A stretch of 64,000 nucleotides of DNA, taken from contig CM114271.1 of assembly GCA_050084515.1 (NCBI GenBank), forward strand, positions 3,472,001 to 3,536,000, written 5' to 3'. The position numbers were made by a program, and so were the translations under genes. The notes under the pieces are model-generated. The model ran no database searches and was not told the origin of the DNA. It saw only the letters and a program-made list of their open reading frames with translations. This stretch comes from Blasia pusilla (taxonomy: Eukaryota > Marchantiophyta > Marchantiopsida > Blasiales). Each line of letters opens with the position of its first letter. Within the stretch, counting starts at the first letter, position 1. This document shows positions 1 through 10,067 of the stretch, piece by piece.

Positions 1-316
1 TCCAACGGCCCAAAATGAGAAAGATGGCTTCAGAAAGCCATCTCTCTCCTATGTGGAAAGAGCCAAAAGGCTCCTCCCCTAAAGATAGCAACCCTCATGG
101 TAACTTGCGTGCACATGTTACTAAGGGCGGATGACTTGTTGAACAAGTCACCCGGCTATGAAAGACTCCGAAAGGAAATTTGTCGTAAAACAACGTTCCT
201 GATACAACGGAACTATTCTCAACTCCATCTGACACCTCAAGACGAAGTTATACTCACGATAGTCCACTGGCTCTCTATGCCGTCGCCGTGATAGATCCCT
301 ACCTAACGGCTACTCA
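1..316. other. Unassigned left edge
   Basis: This stretch lies directly upstream of the copia fragment and may be its decayed gag-protease part. No motif can be read in any frame. A 64-codon plus-strand frame at 97-291 has no recognisable domain, and I do not call it a gene. Confidence 0.3.
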
Positions 317-1310
317 TATGTGACAGGTGCAATATGTCTTGGATCTACGGGAGAACTTGATTTCTCATGGTGCGCTTGTCGATAATGGCTGCAAATGGGC
401 ATCGGAGAATGGAGGTCTAAGAGTTTCAAAAGGAGCCTTGATCTTGATGAAGGGCAAGTAGGTTGGAATCTTGTATTGGCTTGAAGGTGAAACCATTGTA
501 GGTGAAGTTGCAGTAGCATCCACAACAAACGGAGACGTAATAAATATTATATAATTGTGGCACCTACAATTGGGTCATTTGAGCGAACGTGGACCAAGGG
601 AGCTGTCAAAACATGAGTTGCTCAAAGGAATGAAGTCTTGTAAGTTGGTGTGAGCATTGACTATTTGCAAGACAATGTAGAGTGAGCTTCAATATTAGTG
701 TACACTGGACAAAGGGAGCTCTAGATTATATACATGTAGATGTCTGGGGTTATGCATCTGTTGCTTCTCAGTCAGGAACCCTATATTATGTCACCTTTGT
801 GGATGATTATTCTAGAAGGGTGTGGATTTACTTCTTGCAAAATAAATCAGAGGTATTCTCTATCTTCTCATAATGGAAGACAATGGTAGAGAAGCAAAAC
901 GGTCGAAAGATCAAGCGCATACGATCTAACAATGGTGGAAAGTATTGGTCTAGGTAATTTGAATAATTTTGTAAGAAGGAAGGCATCATCTGTTATTTCA
1001 CCACTCCTGGCACATATCAACAAAATGGAGTGGAAAGGCTGATGAATCATACACTATTGGAGAGAGCACGTAGTATGTTGAGCGCTGCAGGAATCAAGAA
1101 AATCTTATGGGCAAGAGCTGTAAATACATCTTGTTATCTGATAAATCTATCTCCTACTAGTACTATTGGATGTAAAATACCTATAGAGTTGTGGCATGGT
1201 ACTCTTGCAAATTACTCTTTACTTAGAGTGTTTTGATACCTTGCATATGTTCATGTTCAGGAAGATAAGAGGTATAAGTAAGATCCAAAGACTAGAAAGT
1301 GCAGCTTTCT
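317..1310 (+). pseudogene. Ty1/copia pol fragment: protease end, GAG-pre-integrase, integrase core
   Basis: Broken copia polyprotein. The first recognisable part is the end of the protease region, with the typical ENLISHG run near 350 and KGALILMKGK near 430. The GAG-pre-integrase domain follows (LWHLQLGHLS near 556), then the integrase core with HVDVWG near 735 and the post-Asp FVDDYSRRVW block. In the integrase the second catalytic Asp reads Asn (RSNNGGKYW near 925-945). The third-residue region QQNGVERL is present near 1020. There are several stops and frame changes, so it is not functional. The fragment runs up to position 1310 (KCSFL of the integrase-RT linker), where a gypsy LTR begins, which indicates a nested insertion. 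RT and RNase H are absent. Confidence 0.9.
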
Positions 1311-2323
1311 TGTCGTGCGCCTACTCTCCTTGAACGTTAATCTTGTTTGTTGCGGAAGCGTGCGTTCAGTAGGTCACGCTCTCAACGCTGATCTGCATCC
1401 AAACACACACTTTGGTTAGTCGGGTCTTGGATCAATCAGCGGGGTTACTTTGCGAGTTCTCGTCTCGGACTCTCATCAAGCTGAACCTTCCTAGTTTCGC
1501 GGTTTACAACACGGGAAAATCTCGAAAGACTTGGGACAGACTTTCTGGTCGGTTCAAGACGCCTAGCGGTTCCAACTGTCCGATGGACATCCAAAGAGTT
1601 CCTCACCAAGACTCGCACGAAGTGAATCTCGGGTTGGGATCCAAGTGTGGCGTACAAAGTCCACTCCCTTGGATCAGGTTTGGGTTTCGGGTTTCCGCGC
1701 CAAACTCCCGTTCCATCCCGTGCCTCTGAAACGCCGTTTGGCGCCCAAAGTGGGGTTTCGTTTCCCGAGACATCTCGGAGAAGGTCCTCCCTTACTAGTA
1801 CTTCTGGGGATCTCCGAGGTCCCCCTACATTTAGGGAAAGACACCCGGGCCTCTCCAATTGGCCCTCAACCCGATTGCTCTCTCAATCGTTTTCGGCCAA
1901 TATCTCAGCCTGTACTTATGCGTTTGCTGAGATCTTTGATGCGTTGGAAGCGTCTCAAGATCAGCTTTCCAATGCGCCCTTACTTGTCTCAAATGCATCT
2001 TGGAGCTTAACGTTATGGTCCTAAACACAGTCAGATTCTCCCAAACGCTAGTCGTGTTCCAAACTGGTTCTCACCTCTTTGGCAACCAACCTCCCAAGAC
2101 TCAACTCATCTCAAGTCTCGGCTCGCGTTTGGTCTAGGTTTCCTGGTCGCGACCACTAACGCATGAAACACACAACTCTATTCCGCGTTTCGTCTCTTAG
2201 ACTTTTCCAAGAGACTCTTCCAAACGCCTCTTCAAAGCGCAAACCTCGCAACGTGAGTTCCTTTGAGTTCTGATGTTTCGCTTGGCGCCTATTTGGTGTT
2301 TTTTGGTTATGAGGGTCGCGACA
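1311..2323 (-). repeat. Ty3/gypsy 3' LTR (minus strand)
   Basis: About 1 kb, a diverged reverse-complement copy of the LTR at 22092-23014; both ends and most of the interior can be aligned by eye. On the minus strand it begins TGTCGCGACCCTC and ends GCGCACGACA. No primer binding site follows its end, but a purine-rich tract (AAGGAGGGGTAAG on the minus strand, 2324-2336) precedes its start, so it is a 3' LTR. The long reading frames inside it (for example 1445-1858 minus) are shadows. Confidence 0.85.
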
Positions 2324-3230
2324 CTTACCCCTCCTTAGATGGTTGATGTCCTCATCAACGCAAACTTTATGAATGTTAAGTTTTGGGAAGCCGACCCCTT
2401 AACACTGAATCGCGTTCTGGTAGCTAACCCGCAATTCCTCTTTTGGCTTAAGTCTTAGGTTGTCGCTTGCAGCACTTAGACTTATTAGCTTCTTCTTTCC
2501 GATGAGCCTAGACTAGTTCTGCTGAACTAATCTAACTATCAAAATATGCTCACTGAGTCTGCAACCTAACACTTCACTCACTATTTGTAAACAACCGCCT
2601 GTCTACCTAGCCAACTCGTACTATTTTTGGGTCACTTGTACTCCATCTAGGCGCGTCACTAAGTTCAGTCATGCAACATGAATGAGATCACCACAAACCC
2701 CAAGACAGACTCATCTGCCCCGCCGACGTTAGGGCGAGCTCAAATGCTAGTACTTCAACACTTGGTCCTGATCTAGATGCCTTATCTGAATACAAGCTCT
2801 CACCTTAAATACTCATTGTTTGGTCTCCTTGACTTACATCCTAAGCATATGAAGAACTACCCATTGCCTTGCACAAACCAAACTCAAAATTACAATACAA
2901 GCATCGAATCTCCAAATCCATGTCTTCTTTATTGCAACAACTAAACATTTCTAGTTATAACGGGTTATCGGCCCAAGCTTTCCGGTCACAAGTTATGTCC
3001 ATTGCTTCACCATGTACTAACGCACGTGCCTTTCTTGCATCCATCTGAAGTCACGCAATGCTTCTTGCGCATGTTCTAGATCCGCCTCCGCAATCCAAGT
3101 CGCCTCTTTCACATGATAGCTGTCATGACCATACGGATTATGTCGTAGAGTATGGTGTGCTGGTAGAGGCCATTCCTTATGTAGGACCGTAGTGGCTTGG
3201 TAGAGATGCGGTTCCATCCATAGGGTTGGG
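2324..3230 (-). pseudogene. 3' internal part of a gypsy chromovirus: integrase-tail chromodomain and 3' UTR
   Basis: Read on the minus strand. The frame at 3217-3017 has the C-terminal half of a chromodomain as found at the end of chromovirus integrases: KEATWIAEADLEHAQEALRDF corresponds to the conserved tail in which a Trp and an acidic pair precede an Ala-rich helix. The N-terminal half of the domain is frame-damaged. In chromoviruses this domain is held to guide integration through histone marks. About 690 bp of non-coding sequence and a polypurine tract connect it to the LTR at 1311-2323. The upstream pol is missing, cut off near 3230 where the methyltransferase element begins. It supplies the 3' end that the related copy at 22-27.5 kb lacks. 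Confidence 0.75.
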
Positions 3231-3280
3231 GGTTACTCACTTGGGGGTGACTTTCCCAGTAGGGCCCGCTCTTAGGTTGG

Positions 3281-3324
3281 AGGATATAAGGTGGCTTGCC
3301 CTCAAAGAACAGTCAGTTCTTTGA
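3281..3324 (+). promoter_or_regulatory. Probable LTR core promoter: TATA box followed by a start-proximal hairpin
   Basis: GATATAAG at 3283-3290 is a good TATA-like box. About 20-35 bases downstream, where transcription would start, lies a perfect 9-bp inverted repeat with a 5-nt loop (TCAAAGAAC / GTTCTTTGA, 3302-3324). It is suggested to be the U3/R promoter of the downstream element because no other gene lies close by. This is inference only. Confidence 0.35.
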
Positions 3325-4325
3325 GTTGAGCTATGCGTTGGGAGTTAGCCTTGGTAGTGAGTAGAGCTCTTGGCTATGGTGTTTCCCGCAAGCTTTGACC
3401 TAGATTCTCCCATCGTGGAGTGGATTTGGCTCGATTGTATGTGATTGTAAACGTGTTTTATGACAGTAGGTCTTTCACGGATTTCACTCAAAGAACTGGA
3501 GTAGATCGATGGTAGCTTCGATTGTAGATCAGTAGGATCTGGTTAGGGCTGATTGTGTACTCAGCCGTGGATGTTCGTGGCTTGTGGCCTATGTTGGAGG
3601 TGTGAATCTGATGAGCGGTTGGTTGGGAAAGAAGCGCCTTGCTGAGAGCTTTCCAACGCGCTGTAGATCGCCGGATTTCGTCAAGGGAGTTGGAAGTTAT
3701 CAAGCATTGAAGATTCTGGTCGTGTTCGACAGTTTTCTGATGTGGAGAGCTTGGAGTGCGGAAGCTCTGTTGAAGTTCATCCAGATCGGGTGAGAGGTTC
3801 CTATTGCTACTTGTATTGTGATCTCATGTAAAGCTATCTGCTCGATTCCGTGGAGCGTTGCGGATTTCTGCGTGCATGAAACTTGGCGGAAGCGCTGTCG
3901 GATTTGCGCTTCTAGAGGTGTATGGACAGCAAGTTTGTCTGATTTTTAGCTCGGAGTACGGAGCTTGGTTGTAGCTGAGTTTTTGTGGGGAGATAGCTAT
4001 GGTGGTCAGTTGAATTCTGATCGAAATAGATTTGATTTCGGTCACGTATTTGTGAAGTAATTTCTGATCGAAATTTCGCGGACTAGCTCAAGGTCTGGCT
4101 ATGGTGGACAGCGGATCGGAGGGGCTGGTTGGTTGGTGACTCGTTCAAATTTGGAGACGCCTATCCCGTTGGGGGCGCCTTGGTTGGACCTCTCTCCATA
4201 GCGAAGCATGGCGAAGCGTGGCGAACGGGGCATGTCTCGAGCATTTCTCGGCGTTTCGAGGCAACTCGAGGCAACTCGTGGTAGCTCGGGGCAAGTGGGC
4301 GTGAGAGGCGGAGTAAGGAGCAAGG

Positions 4326-4353
4326 AGCAAGCAAGCAAGCTTGCTTGCTTGCT
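4326..4353. repeat. 28-bp perfect palindrome in the retrotransposon leader
   Basis: The sequence is self-complementary about the AAGCTT core, built from GCAA/TTGC steps; every base from 4326 to 4353 pairs. It lies in a GC-rich part of the 5' leader of the methyltransferase element. Confidence 0.7.
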
Positions 4354-4403
4354 TGGGCGTGAGGCAATTTTTGCAGGATTTAGGATTTGAGTTTTGCATA
4401 AGT

Positions 4404-4471
4404 GGTCACCCATCTTTGGGCTATTCTGCCTGGAGGACGCTTAACTGCTGAGTTCTTAACTATGCCCGGTG
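4404..4471 (-). other. 5S rRNA-derived segment (antisense to the retrotransposon)
   Basis: On the minus strand the region matches the 3' two thirds of plant 5S rRNA. Read on plus it has GGTCACCCATC, then exactly 22 nt, then ACGCTTAACTGC-GAGTTCT with one substitution, then CCGGTG. In the 5S reverse complement the same blocks occur with the same 22-nt spacing. The first third of the gene (5' end) is not clearly recognisable, so this is not a functional 5S gene. It lies inside the leader or LTR of the methyltransferase gypsy. 5S-derived sequences in retroelement LTRs are known from Cassandra TRIM elements, and in SINE3-type SINEs. Confidence 0.7.
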
Positions 4472-5088
4472 TCTGTTGTTGTAGCTCATTTGGTGCTGTT
4501 CGGAGAGGTGTTAGGCACTTTATGCATCTTAGGTTTTTGGTTGATGTACCTCTAGCGCATAGTACGGTGTAGCCTCTCCATGCAGGTGATATTTTCAGGT
4601 GGTGCGTTCGACTAGCACGTCATCGACCCGCGGCGGAGTAGCTATTGCATTAGAATTATGTGGTGGGTTTTGTGGATTCAGAGGGCACCACGTTTGGTGG
4701 ATTGTGTTACCTTGATTTCCATTTGCGATTGGAGGGTTGTCGTTGGATTTCCTGTGTTTGGATCCCCTCCATTGTGCTTCTTGCTTGCGCGCCCATTGTT
4801 AGGGTTGACGCTGATTTCCAGAGTAGTGTTACTCCTGTGTGCTACCGGTAGTGAGGCTGGAGGGATGACGAGTAGATTGTGGGAGACTTCTTGTGGTGAT
4901 GACAAGTTAGGTTGCCTACACCCATAGCTAGTAGAGCTAGAATAGTATAGCAACATCGACGTCACTTGGTAATTTGGTGGTGGTGCAGCATCGGCGTTGG
5001 TCATCACGGAGTTGTCGGGTGGTCTGGTTGGGGACCGTGGTGCAGACAGTGGTGGTTTCACACAAAGTGGATTTAGGTATCGCTACCT

Positions 5089-6437
5089 TTGCCACTTCCG
5101 ACGGTTGATGAAGAGGAGGACGAGGGTGTTCCAAACACCGAGTCTTCTACGTTGTTATCGAGTGTTGCAGCTCCATTGATTTGGGATATGGACGGTGGAT
5201 ATGGGGCCATGAAGGGCCCACGACGATACTCGGGTGCAGTGGGTACCATTGAGTTGGAGGACTTCATGCAGGAGTTTGATACGTGGTGTGATATGCGATG
5301 ATGTATGAACGCCACGTTGTTTACACCCTTCTTGGCTTGGAAGGGTTGTTTCAAAGACTTGGAAGGACCACCCATGGATGATTACCATGAGTTTAGGAAG
5401 GACCATGTTCTTTGAGATTGAGGCATGGAGACAATATTGGTCTCCAGGCTATGTGTCTATCACCCATGGTGGTATTGGTAGTAGTGCTCCTACTATGCGA
5501 GCCAGCCCGACGTTGAGTGGTACGAGTACGAGCCGGAGTGGGGGTACCAGTGGAGGTACTAGTGCCCCACCATCGTTTCGCCCGGTTGCAGAGTTCTTCA
5601 AGAGGTTGAAGAAGAACTATCAAGGAGTGAAGACAGAGAAGTTGAGGAATCTTCAGGACTTTGAGCGAAAGACTGGTGAGAGTCTTTGTGAGGCATACAC
5701 GCAGCGTATCGACGATTGATTTCAGATTACCAGGGTGTGAGTGAGGATCGGCGAGTCCGTTTTGGTACGGGATCTTGGGGCAGAGATTTGCGCCGAGGGT
5801 ACGTGATGCTACTCTTATGAGTGATGATTCACCCACATTGACCCATGTGTTTGCTTTATCTGAGAAGATTGAGCTTAACATGGTGAAGGAGAGAGTGGTG
5901 ACATCCGCATTCAGTAGGGATACAACTACTTCTTCTCGTGTTCAGCCGCCCACCTCACAGTCTCGTAGTAGTGGTGGTGGTAGTAGTAGTGGGAGTCGTG
6001 GGGGGTACACGCGACCTCAGTCAAGTCCTAGAGGGACATTTGTGCAGAGACCATTGCCTTCATTTGCTGCCCCGCAGCAAGGAGAGTTATGTTGGACATG
6101 TGGAGGTGATCATGTTAGGAAGTTTTGTCCCCAAGAGGATGGGAGACGGACTTTGGAGGATGGGCCTCAGTCGGCCCCAACTCAGTGTGATCATTGTGGG
6201 AGACTAGGTCATCCTCCAGAGCGTTGCTTTGATCTTCATCCACAGTTGAGATCAGGCCGTGGCCGTGGTGGAGTAGCTCCGAGAGGCCGAGGTGGTAGAG
6301 GTGGTAGGGGTGGTAGAGGTGGACCAGTGGTTGGAGAGCCTACGGTGGCTACCCCCACCTCTACGACAAGTCGCCTATGGCTGCCGAGATTGAGCAGTTG
6401 GAGCAGAGTTGGCTACTATGGTGGTATCCAAAGATAG
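5089..6437 (+). pseudogene. Gag of the methyltransferase gypsy: capsid-like region, two zinc knuckles, RGG tail
   Basis: Gag packages the element RNA in cytoplasmic particles. The opening frame (5089-5301) has an acidic start and ends at a TGA (5299-5301) that follows a CGA codon. The same frame then continues readably to about 5413. A second segment (5574-5719) holds a capsid-like helix-rich stretch (AEFFKRLKKNYQGVKTEK). The last segment (5775-6437) reads DDSPTLTHVFALSEKIEL, a Ser/Gly-rich linker, then two zinc knuckles: C-x2-C-x3-H-x4-C (CWTCGGDHVRKFC) and C-x2-C-x4-H-x4-C (CDHCGRLGHPPERC). An Arg/Gly tail of repeated RGG and GRGG steps follows. The knuckles bind nucleic acid in this family. 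Frames change near 5.41 and 5.72 kb. Gag start assignment is uncertain because no clear upstream signal was seen. Confidence 0.75.
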
Positions 6438-6892
6438 ATCAGGTTCGGGAGCAGGGCTTCCACCTCTTATGGAGGGGATGATCTCTCTTATATGGCGAAA
6501 GTGCAAAGACAAAAGTTGAGGCATCACTGCGATTTGAGAGGAGCCACTGAGCGTCGAGCCACGTGGTGCTCTTGTGGAGTTGGACCCACAGAGGGGTGAG
6601 GTGGGGAGGCGAGCTAGGCTTCCCGATTATTCTTGTTGTCCGAGGTGCTTAGGACTCCATCCATGGTTCCCACGCAGCCTATTGAGCCAAAGTGGGGATC
6701 GAGGCATCTACATCGCGTGTAGTAGACACGGATGCAAAGATCAATGCAGATTGTGCGGATGGCAACTTCAAAGTGTTGGGATCCCCATTGTTTTCGCCAC
6801 GGAGTCGATGGCTTTAGGAGTTGACTTAGCTCTCAGATTTGATTAGCGACCACATTGTGTGAACGTGGGGTATTCTTGCTATACGTGTTGAG

Positions 6893-7500
6893 GTGGATGA
6901 GGGTGTTGCGGTGGAGCGACCCTCTATGTCGAGTAGCATTGAGTACCGGTGCTACTTGGCGGCAAAGAAAGCGGCGAAGATGGATGCATTACCGGCCCGC
7001 CAGCCATTGATCGTGAGAGGCTTACACCTGGTGTATGTATGTTGGACAACCGAGTGGGATCTTCTGATTGGTGAGTCCTACTGGGGGAGGTGTATAGACC
7101 GGATAGAGTCTTGTTAGACTTTGGTGCCCAACCTTTGATGTTGGGAAAGCGGCATGTATTGGTTTGGGTATTCGGAGGTCGAGCTTGAGCCTTGCCCATT
7201 CGATTCAAACATCACTTGGAGGAGCCAATGATAGGTCTCAATTCATGACACGGGAGAAGTTTTTCTGCAGTTGAGACTAGATCATGCGGCCCGATAGCTC
7301 CCGGTTGGGAGTATCTCATGTAGTCACATCAGCCGAGTCGTATGATGTACTAGTTGGAGGAGCAAAGATTGTACCCGATGGGGTTTCAGATGGATTCTTT
7401 GGGTGAGACAGCGTCTTATAGACCAGGTTGGCATCCGAGGATGGACGTATGAGCCAAGTTCTGTGAGATTTATTTCGGGGCTCAACCAGAGGGTCTTCCC
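6893..7500 (+). pseudogene. Aspartic protease region of the methyltransferase gypsy
   Basis: The protease would cut the polyprotein into mature enzymes. The likely catalytic Asp codon is at 7117-7119 in VLLDFGAQPLMLGK, where D-F-G-A stands in place of the usual D-S/T-G-A. Downstream in the same region are readable pieces ESYDVLVGGAKIV (about 7330) and TASYRPGWHP (about 7412). The upstream piece at 6893-7117 (EYRCYLAAKKAAKMDALPA) is in another frame, so at least one frameshift separates it from the active site. Lines between 6438 and 6892 hold no motif I can name and probably form the Gag-protease linker. The call rests on the active-site motif and on position between Gag and the methyltransferase. 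Confidence 0.55.
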
Positions 7501-7715
7501 CAAATGGTGTTAGCATCTGTGGCTGGTTTTAGTGGAGTAGTCACTTGGCCAGGAGACTTTTTGGAGGGTAATGTTTCTGCTATGGATTCTCCTGCGCATG
7601 AGGAGGAAGAGGAGGTCCCTATTTTTGCAGCAGTGGCATCCTCATCGTTGGATGTGCCACTTTGGAGTTCACGCGATGCACTACGGCAGGAGGCTGATCG
7701 CCTAGTGCAGGAGGC

Positions 7716-8980
7716 TTGGTGTGGTTATACCTCACGAGGAAGAGGAGGCCCCAGGCGGACTCTATTTCTGGCCGATTGTTATCCCCTTTGGATACTACAC
7801 CTATTGTATGGCAGTATCCGCCGGAGGGCATTTGTGTGTTAGATCTCTTTGGTGGGATTAGCACTGGTTTGGCTGCAGTGTTGCAGGCCGGTATTCCTGT
7901 GCGGAGATACGTGTATGTAGAGCGAGATGAGACGGCCCAGAGAGTCTCATCCCGACATATTGGTCAGTTGATGCGGAGATATCCTGAGTTGTTGCCGCCA
8001 TCAGCTATTCGTGGGTACCAGCGTGCTTTACCATCACACATTGCATTGTTGGGGGCGCAGGACCTTGAGAGAATTGGTCTTGTGGATTTGGTGATTGCTG
8101 GATGGCCATGTTAGGGTCATACACGTGCTGGTCGTGGTGAGGGATTACATGACCCTAGGTCTCGATTGTTTTGGGAGATGTTACGGGTGTTACGACATCT
8201 TCAGGTTCATCAAGCACGTGCTCTAGCTAACATTCTGGAGAATGTTCCATTGTTGGGTGACACTCGGACCCGGATGATGGCGAGTGTTCATGAGGTGCGC
8301 TCTTGGATTGGACCAGCGGTGTTGTTGGATGCAGCACGAGTTGGCTCGCGTGCACATCGTCCACGCTTGTGGTGGACAAACTTGTTGCCTAGGGAGGTTC
8401 TACGTCGAGCATATGATGCAGTGCAGCGGGATCCTCGCCTTACAGTGGATAGTATCTTGGATACTGGGCGACTTTCTCAAGTGGTGAGGATTATTGATCG
8501 GTCACCCATGGCAGTGGTGAACCGTGTGGGCCAGCCTAGGATGGCACTACCCACATTTGTGAGTTTTCCCGCGTCACATGCCTACGAGGAAGGTGGTCGG
8601 GGCTTGTATGGGATTCTCATGTGCGGCGATTGGTGGAGCCTAACGCTGATGAGAGAGAGCGTGCGATGGGATTTACTATTTGGCGTGTGGCGGTTGCTTC
8701 TATTTTCGAGGCTTCACGACGTCATGTGTTGGGTCAGGCCATGGACCTGAATTGTTTGACTTGGATTTTGAGTCTTGGTATGGCCGAGCAGCGTCGACTT
8801 CGGACTATGTCTGTGGGTCTTCCACCCCTTGTAATGAGCTCGATGGCTACCGGGACGGTAGAGGCATCGGCTGGGGGCGAGGAGAGTAGTATTTTGCATC
8901 CTTGGAGTAAATGGGATGTAATGGCTGGGCATGTGGAGTTGGTTGCTCATCTTTGGTGGAGGAGTTATTTGCTCAGATGA
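7716..8980 (+). pseudogene. C5-cytosine DNA methyltransferase domain inside a gypsy pol
   Basis: Transfers a methyl group from S-adenosylmethionine to carbon 5 of cytosine. Motifs appear in canonical, non-permuted order. Motif I is VLDLFGGISTGLAAV (about 7836). The acidic YVYVERDE block is near 7912. Motif IV is DLVIAGWPC with the catalytic Cys, followed at once by a TAG stop (8112-8114). After the stop the frame continues as GHTRAGRGEGLHDPRSRLFW. Motif VI is ILENVP (about 8230), motif VIII-like is HRPRLWWTN (about 8355). After a frameshift near 8.61 kb come motif IX-X-like EPNADERERAMGF (about 8635) and SRRHVLGQAMDLNCLTWIL (about 8712). The non-permuted order argues against plant DRM. The ERER-x-x-GF and R-x-x-LG blocks resemble DNMT3-type ends, but no tree was made. 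It lies between protease and RT on the same strand. This copy is inactive. Confidence 0.9.
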
Positions 8981-9029
8981 TGATGTAGCTAAGGGTGTAT
9001 CATCTTGTGAGGGGGTTGCGTAGCAGCCA

Positions 9030-10010
9030 ATGGCATCGTCCTCTCCCTCTAGTATGCCAGTGGAGGAGACTTGGGAGCCATTACTTGGGCCCAAGCTTAC
9101 GGGAGGTGAGAAACGACGCTTGACATAGTTCCTACGTGCTTATAGGAGTTGTTTTGCCTTTAGCATGAAGGAGTTGGGTTCTCTGGTTGGACCCGGTATA
9201 CGGATTGATTTGGCTAGTGATACGCCAATCTTCCGTCGTCCCTACCGATATAGTGATATGGAGAGGGATCTGATTCAGAGTAGGACGTTGGACCTTTTGG
9301 AGGCTGGATTAGTGGAGTTGTCGCATGGAGAGTATGCATCACCACATGTCATGCTGCTAAAAGGATATGCATGGCAACTACACGGATAGGCGGATGTGTG
9401 GAGATTACCGCCCTATCAATTGGCAAACCAAGGCCGATAGGTATGCCATGCCTACACTGATGAGATCTTTGATGTGATGGGACAGCAAAGATTTTCAGTA
9501 CTTTGGATCTTGAGGAGGATACCATCAATTGCCGATTCGGGAGAGTGACAAGGCCAAGACAAAGCATTTTGGGGTGTCAACTCTCATGGCAAGGATTGTT
9601 TGTACGGTGGAAATTCTTACCCTTTGGGTTGAAGAATGCACCTGCCGAGTTTCAAAGAGTGATGGACAGGATCCTAGCAGGGTTGGATTTTGTTCGGTGT
9701 TACATTGATGATATCTTGGTGTTCAGTAACACGGTGGAGGAGCATCAGATACATTTGCAGATGGTGTTTGAGGGGTTGAAAGCTCATGGTCTACGTTTGC
9801 ATCCGGAAAGTGTAAGTTCTTCCATGAGGATGTTGAGTACTTGGGTCATGTGATCTATCCAGGTGGTTTGGGAGTTCAGCAAGCAAAGGTGGAGGCTATT
9901 GCACTTATTCCGCGTCCGGTAGATGTGAGTAGAGTTCGAGCATTCATGGGATTGGCGAACTACTATCGGAGGTATGTGAAGGATTTAGTGCTATGGCAAA
10001 GCCTTTGAAC
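9030..10010 (+). pseudogene. Reverse transcriptase of the methyltransferase gypsy
   Basis: Copies the element RNA into DNA. The entry segment (LGPKLTGGEKRRLT, then a TAG at 9126-9128, then FLRAYRSCFAFSMKELG) precedes the fingers region FRRPYRYSDMERDLIQ near 9230. Downstream pieces in shifting frames read CGDYRPIN (about 9398), the palm block FLPFGLKNAPAEFQRVMDR (about 9616-9675) and the catalytic YIDD box as CYIDDILVFS (about 9699). They end with YLGHVIYPGG and FMGLANYYRRYVKD (about 9945-9985), the usual thumb-connection of gypsy RTs. The first catalytic Asp region is altered (LDLEED). At least four frame changes were seen between 9.36 and 10.07 kb. Confidence 0.9.
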
Positions 10011-10067
10011 CAATTGCTGAAATCAGATCAAGAGTGGCACCTGGGGAGATGATCGGAGAGAGAGCTT

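Noticed and set aside
1445-1858. 137-codon minus-strand frame, and the overlapping 105-125 codon plus frames
   Set aside because: They lie wholly in a gypsy LTR and have no protein-like motif.
4404-4471. A functional 5S rRNA gene
   Set aside because: Only part of the gene matches, the 5' third is not recognisable and no array is present.
7716-8750. The methyltransferase as a host gene (DNMT3, CMT or MET1)
   Set aside because: It is flanked directly by Gag/protease and RT on the same strand, lacks room for host-type regulatory domains and shows the same decay as its neighbours.
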